DNA of 6,229 nucleotides from Actinomycetes bacterium. GTDB taxonomy: Bacteria > Actinomycetota > Acidimicrobiia > Acidimicrobiales > Microtrichaceae. The stretch lies in the NCBI GenBank assembly GCA_023427825.1, contig JAEZAI010000396.1, positions 1 to 6,229 on the forward strand, read 5' to 3'. Each line of letters opens with the position of its first letter. Positions within the stretch are counted from its first letter, which is position 1. Of this stretch, positions 5,220 through 6,229 are shown in pieces. The notes under the pieces were generated by a model that worked only from the letters and a program-made list of their open reading frames with translations, had not been told where the DNA came from and did not search any database. Position numbers and translations under genes: made by a program.

Positions 5220-6229
5220 TCAGCGGGAGCCGAGCGTGGCGGTGCCGTCCATCTCGGTGCCGTCGCGCTCCCACACGATGCGCACCGAGTCGCCCGGGTC
5301 CTTGGCCCGCACGGCCGTGCCGACGTCCGAGGCGGTGCGGACGCGCTTGCCGTCGACCGACGTGATCACGTCGCCCTGCTGCAGGCCAGCCGTGGCGGCA
5401 CCGGTGCCCGGGTTCACGGTCTGCACGAACGCGCCCGAGGAGGACGTCACGCCGAAGCGGCTGCGGATCGTGGCGTCGATCGAGCTGACGTCCACGGTCT
5501 CGACGCCGAGCAGCGGCCGCACCTGCTTGGCCGGTCGCCCGGCCTTGAGGTCGTCGACGATCGAGCGGATCTCGTCGATCGCCAGGGCGAAGCCGATGTT
5601 CTGCGCGTCGGCCAGGATCGCGGTGTTCACGCCCACCACCTGGCCGTTGGCGTTGACCAGCGGCCCGCCGCTGTTGCCGGGGTTGATGGCGGCATCGGTC
5701 TGGATGAGGTTGTCGAGCGACCCGCCGTCGGGCGTGACGATCGAGCGGCTCAGCGCGCTGACGATGCCCGTGGTCACGCTGGGCGCCTCGCCCAGGTTCA
5801 GGGCGTTGCCGATCGCGACGACTGTGTCGCCCACCTGCAGCGAGTCGGAGCTGCCGAGCTCGGCCGGGGTGACCGGCTGGGTCAGGCCCTCGGCCTGGAG
5901 CACCGCGACGTCCGCGGACGGCACGGACCCGAGCAACCGGGCCTCGACCGTCCGGCCGTCAGCCAGGTCCAGCTCGATGGTCTGCGCGCCGGCGACCACG
6001 TGCGCGTTGGTGAGGACGATTCCGTCGTCGGTGAGCACGATGCCCGACCCGGCGGCCTCGCCGCCGCGGACGCCGGTGTGGATCGACACCACCGACGGGC
6101 GGACCTTCTGGAGCAGGGCGTGGATCTCGAGCGGGTCACCGGCGATCGTGACCGCCGGCCGTCCCTCGTCCCGGGAAGGACCAGCGGCATCGTTCGTGCC
6201 GCTGCGGTCCCACAGCGCCGCGGCGGGGG
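5220..6229 (-). CDS. HtrA/DegP-like serine protease with PDZ domain (5' end outside window)
   Basis: A trypsin-like (S1C) protease of the HtrA family, which degrades or remodels misfolded cell-envelope proteins. The reading frame is open through the right edge; counting from the first full codon (6227) 335 residues are visible. The catalytic triad is complete: His76 in TNAHVV, Asp106 in SADVAVL and Ser186 in NPGNSGGPL. GSGIVLTDDGIVLTNAHVV-type strands precede the His, and TDAAINPGNSGG frames the Ser. A single PDZ domain follows at about 238-331, with the carboxylate-binding loop near LLGVETV and GLQQGDVITSVDGKRV downstream. The frame ends at TGA 5222-5220. The GTG at 6092 lies inside the protease domain (SVVSIHTG) and is not a credible start. 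Residues 1-45 (for example AVTIAGDPLEIHALLQKVRPS) belong to the protein, and a membrane anchor or signal would be expected further upstream. Exact substrate and subclass (PepD, HtrA, DegP) cannot be set. Confidence 0.95.
   Translation of the reverse strand, partial: PAAALWDRSGTNDAAGPSRDEGRPAVTIAGDPLEIHALLQKVRPSVVSIHTGVRGGEAAGSGIVLTDDGIVLTNAHVVAGAQTIELDLADGRTVEARLLGSVPSADVAVLQAEGLTQPVTPAELGSSDSLQVGDTVVAIGNALNLGEAPSVTTGIVSALSRSIVTPDGGSLDNLIQTDAAINPGNSGGPLVNANGQVVGVNTAILADAQNIGFALAIDEIRSIVDDLKAGRPAKQVRPLLGVETVDVSSIDATIRSRFGVTSSSGAFVQTVNPGTGAATAGLQQGDVITSVDGKRVRTASDVGTAVRAKDPGDSVRIVWERDGTEMDGTATLGSR

Noticed and set aside
5167..5274. A 36-residue upstream extension of the small acidic protein
   Set aside because: The extension is Arg/His-rich, unlike the rest of the protein, overlaps the end of the protease gene and lacks a ribosome site; AGGA before the ATG at 5166 marks the better start.
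6090..6092. GTG at 6092 as the start of the HtrA-like protease
   Set aside because: It lies within the conserved protease-domain strand SVVSIHTG, and the frame continues open with coding-like sequence to the window edge, so the true start is outside.
1..6229. A novel defence, mobile or biosynthetic system
   Set aside because: All large genes belong to well-known housekeeping families, with no repeats, integrases, toxins or unusual composition breaks visible.

Overview
This is a GC-rich window (roughly 70% G+C) in which every gene I can support lies on the minus strand. The codon use, the lipoprotein leader ending AAC-GDD followed by an S/D/T-rich linker with a TTTTEA run, TAnnnT-type -10 candidates and a PHO box built from 11-nt GTTCACC repeats all point to an actinobacterium. 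A member of the Acidimicrobiia or a related lineage is my best guess; that placement is inference, because there is no rRNA or marker phylogeny here. 

Read in the direction of transcription (right to left), the window begins inside an HtrA/DegP-like serine protease with a C-terminal PDZ domain (5220-6229, N-terminus outside the window). A 53-nt gap with a GC-rich hairpin separates it from a small acidic protein of unknown function (4888-5166). That gene is closed by a pair of strong hairpins that look like a terminator without a U-tract. Polyphosphate kinase PPK1 follows (2699-4771), complete with both active-site histidines and probably translated from a leaderless mRNA. A short Nudix hydrolase (2255-2680) starts 18 nt after the PPK1 stop and is probably cotranscribed. 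The next 250 nt (2005-2254) are non-coding and hold candidate terminators for the ppk operon, a tandem PHO box, a candidate -10 and a structured leader. They lead into the phosphate-uptake genes: pstS (892-2004), a lipoprotein phosphate-binding protein, then pstC (1-761), the first permease subunit, cut by the left edge. pstA and pstB would be expected further left. 

The theme is phosphate handling: PstS/PstC capture and import Pi, PPK1 reversibly stores the ATP gamma-phosphate as polyphosphate, and the Nudix enzyme hydrolyses nucleoside- or other X-linked diphosphates. The PHO box implies that pstSC is induced on phosphate starvation by a PhoP-type response regulator. No such signal was seen in front of ppk. 

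I see no mobile element, CRISPR array, tRNA, rRNA or phage gene. The window is mostly ordinary chromosomal housekeeping sequence. The points worth a second look are regulatory (PHO box, leaderless ppk start, leader hairpins), the stand-alone Nudix partner of PPK1, and the unrecognised 92-residue acidic protein.
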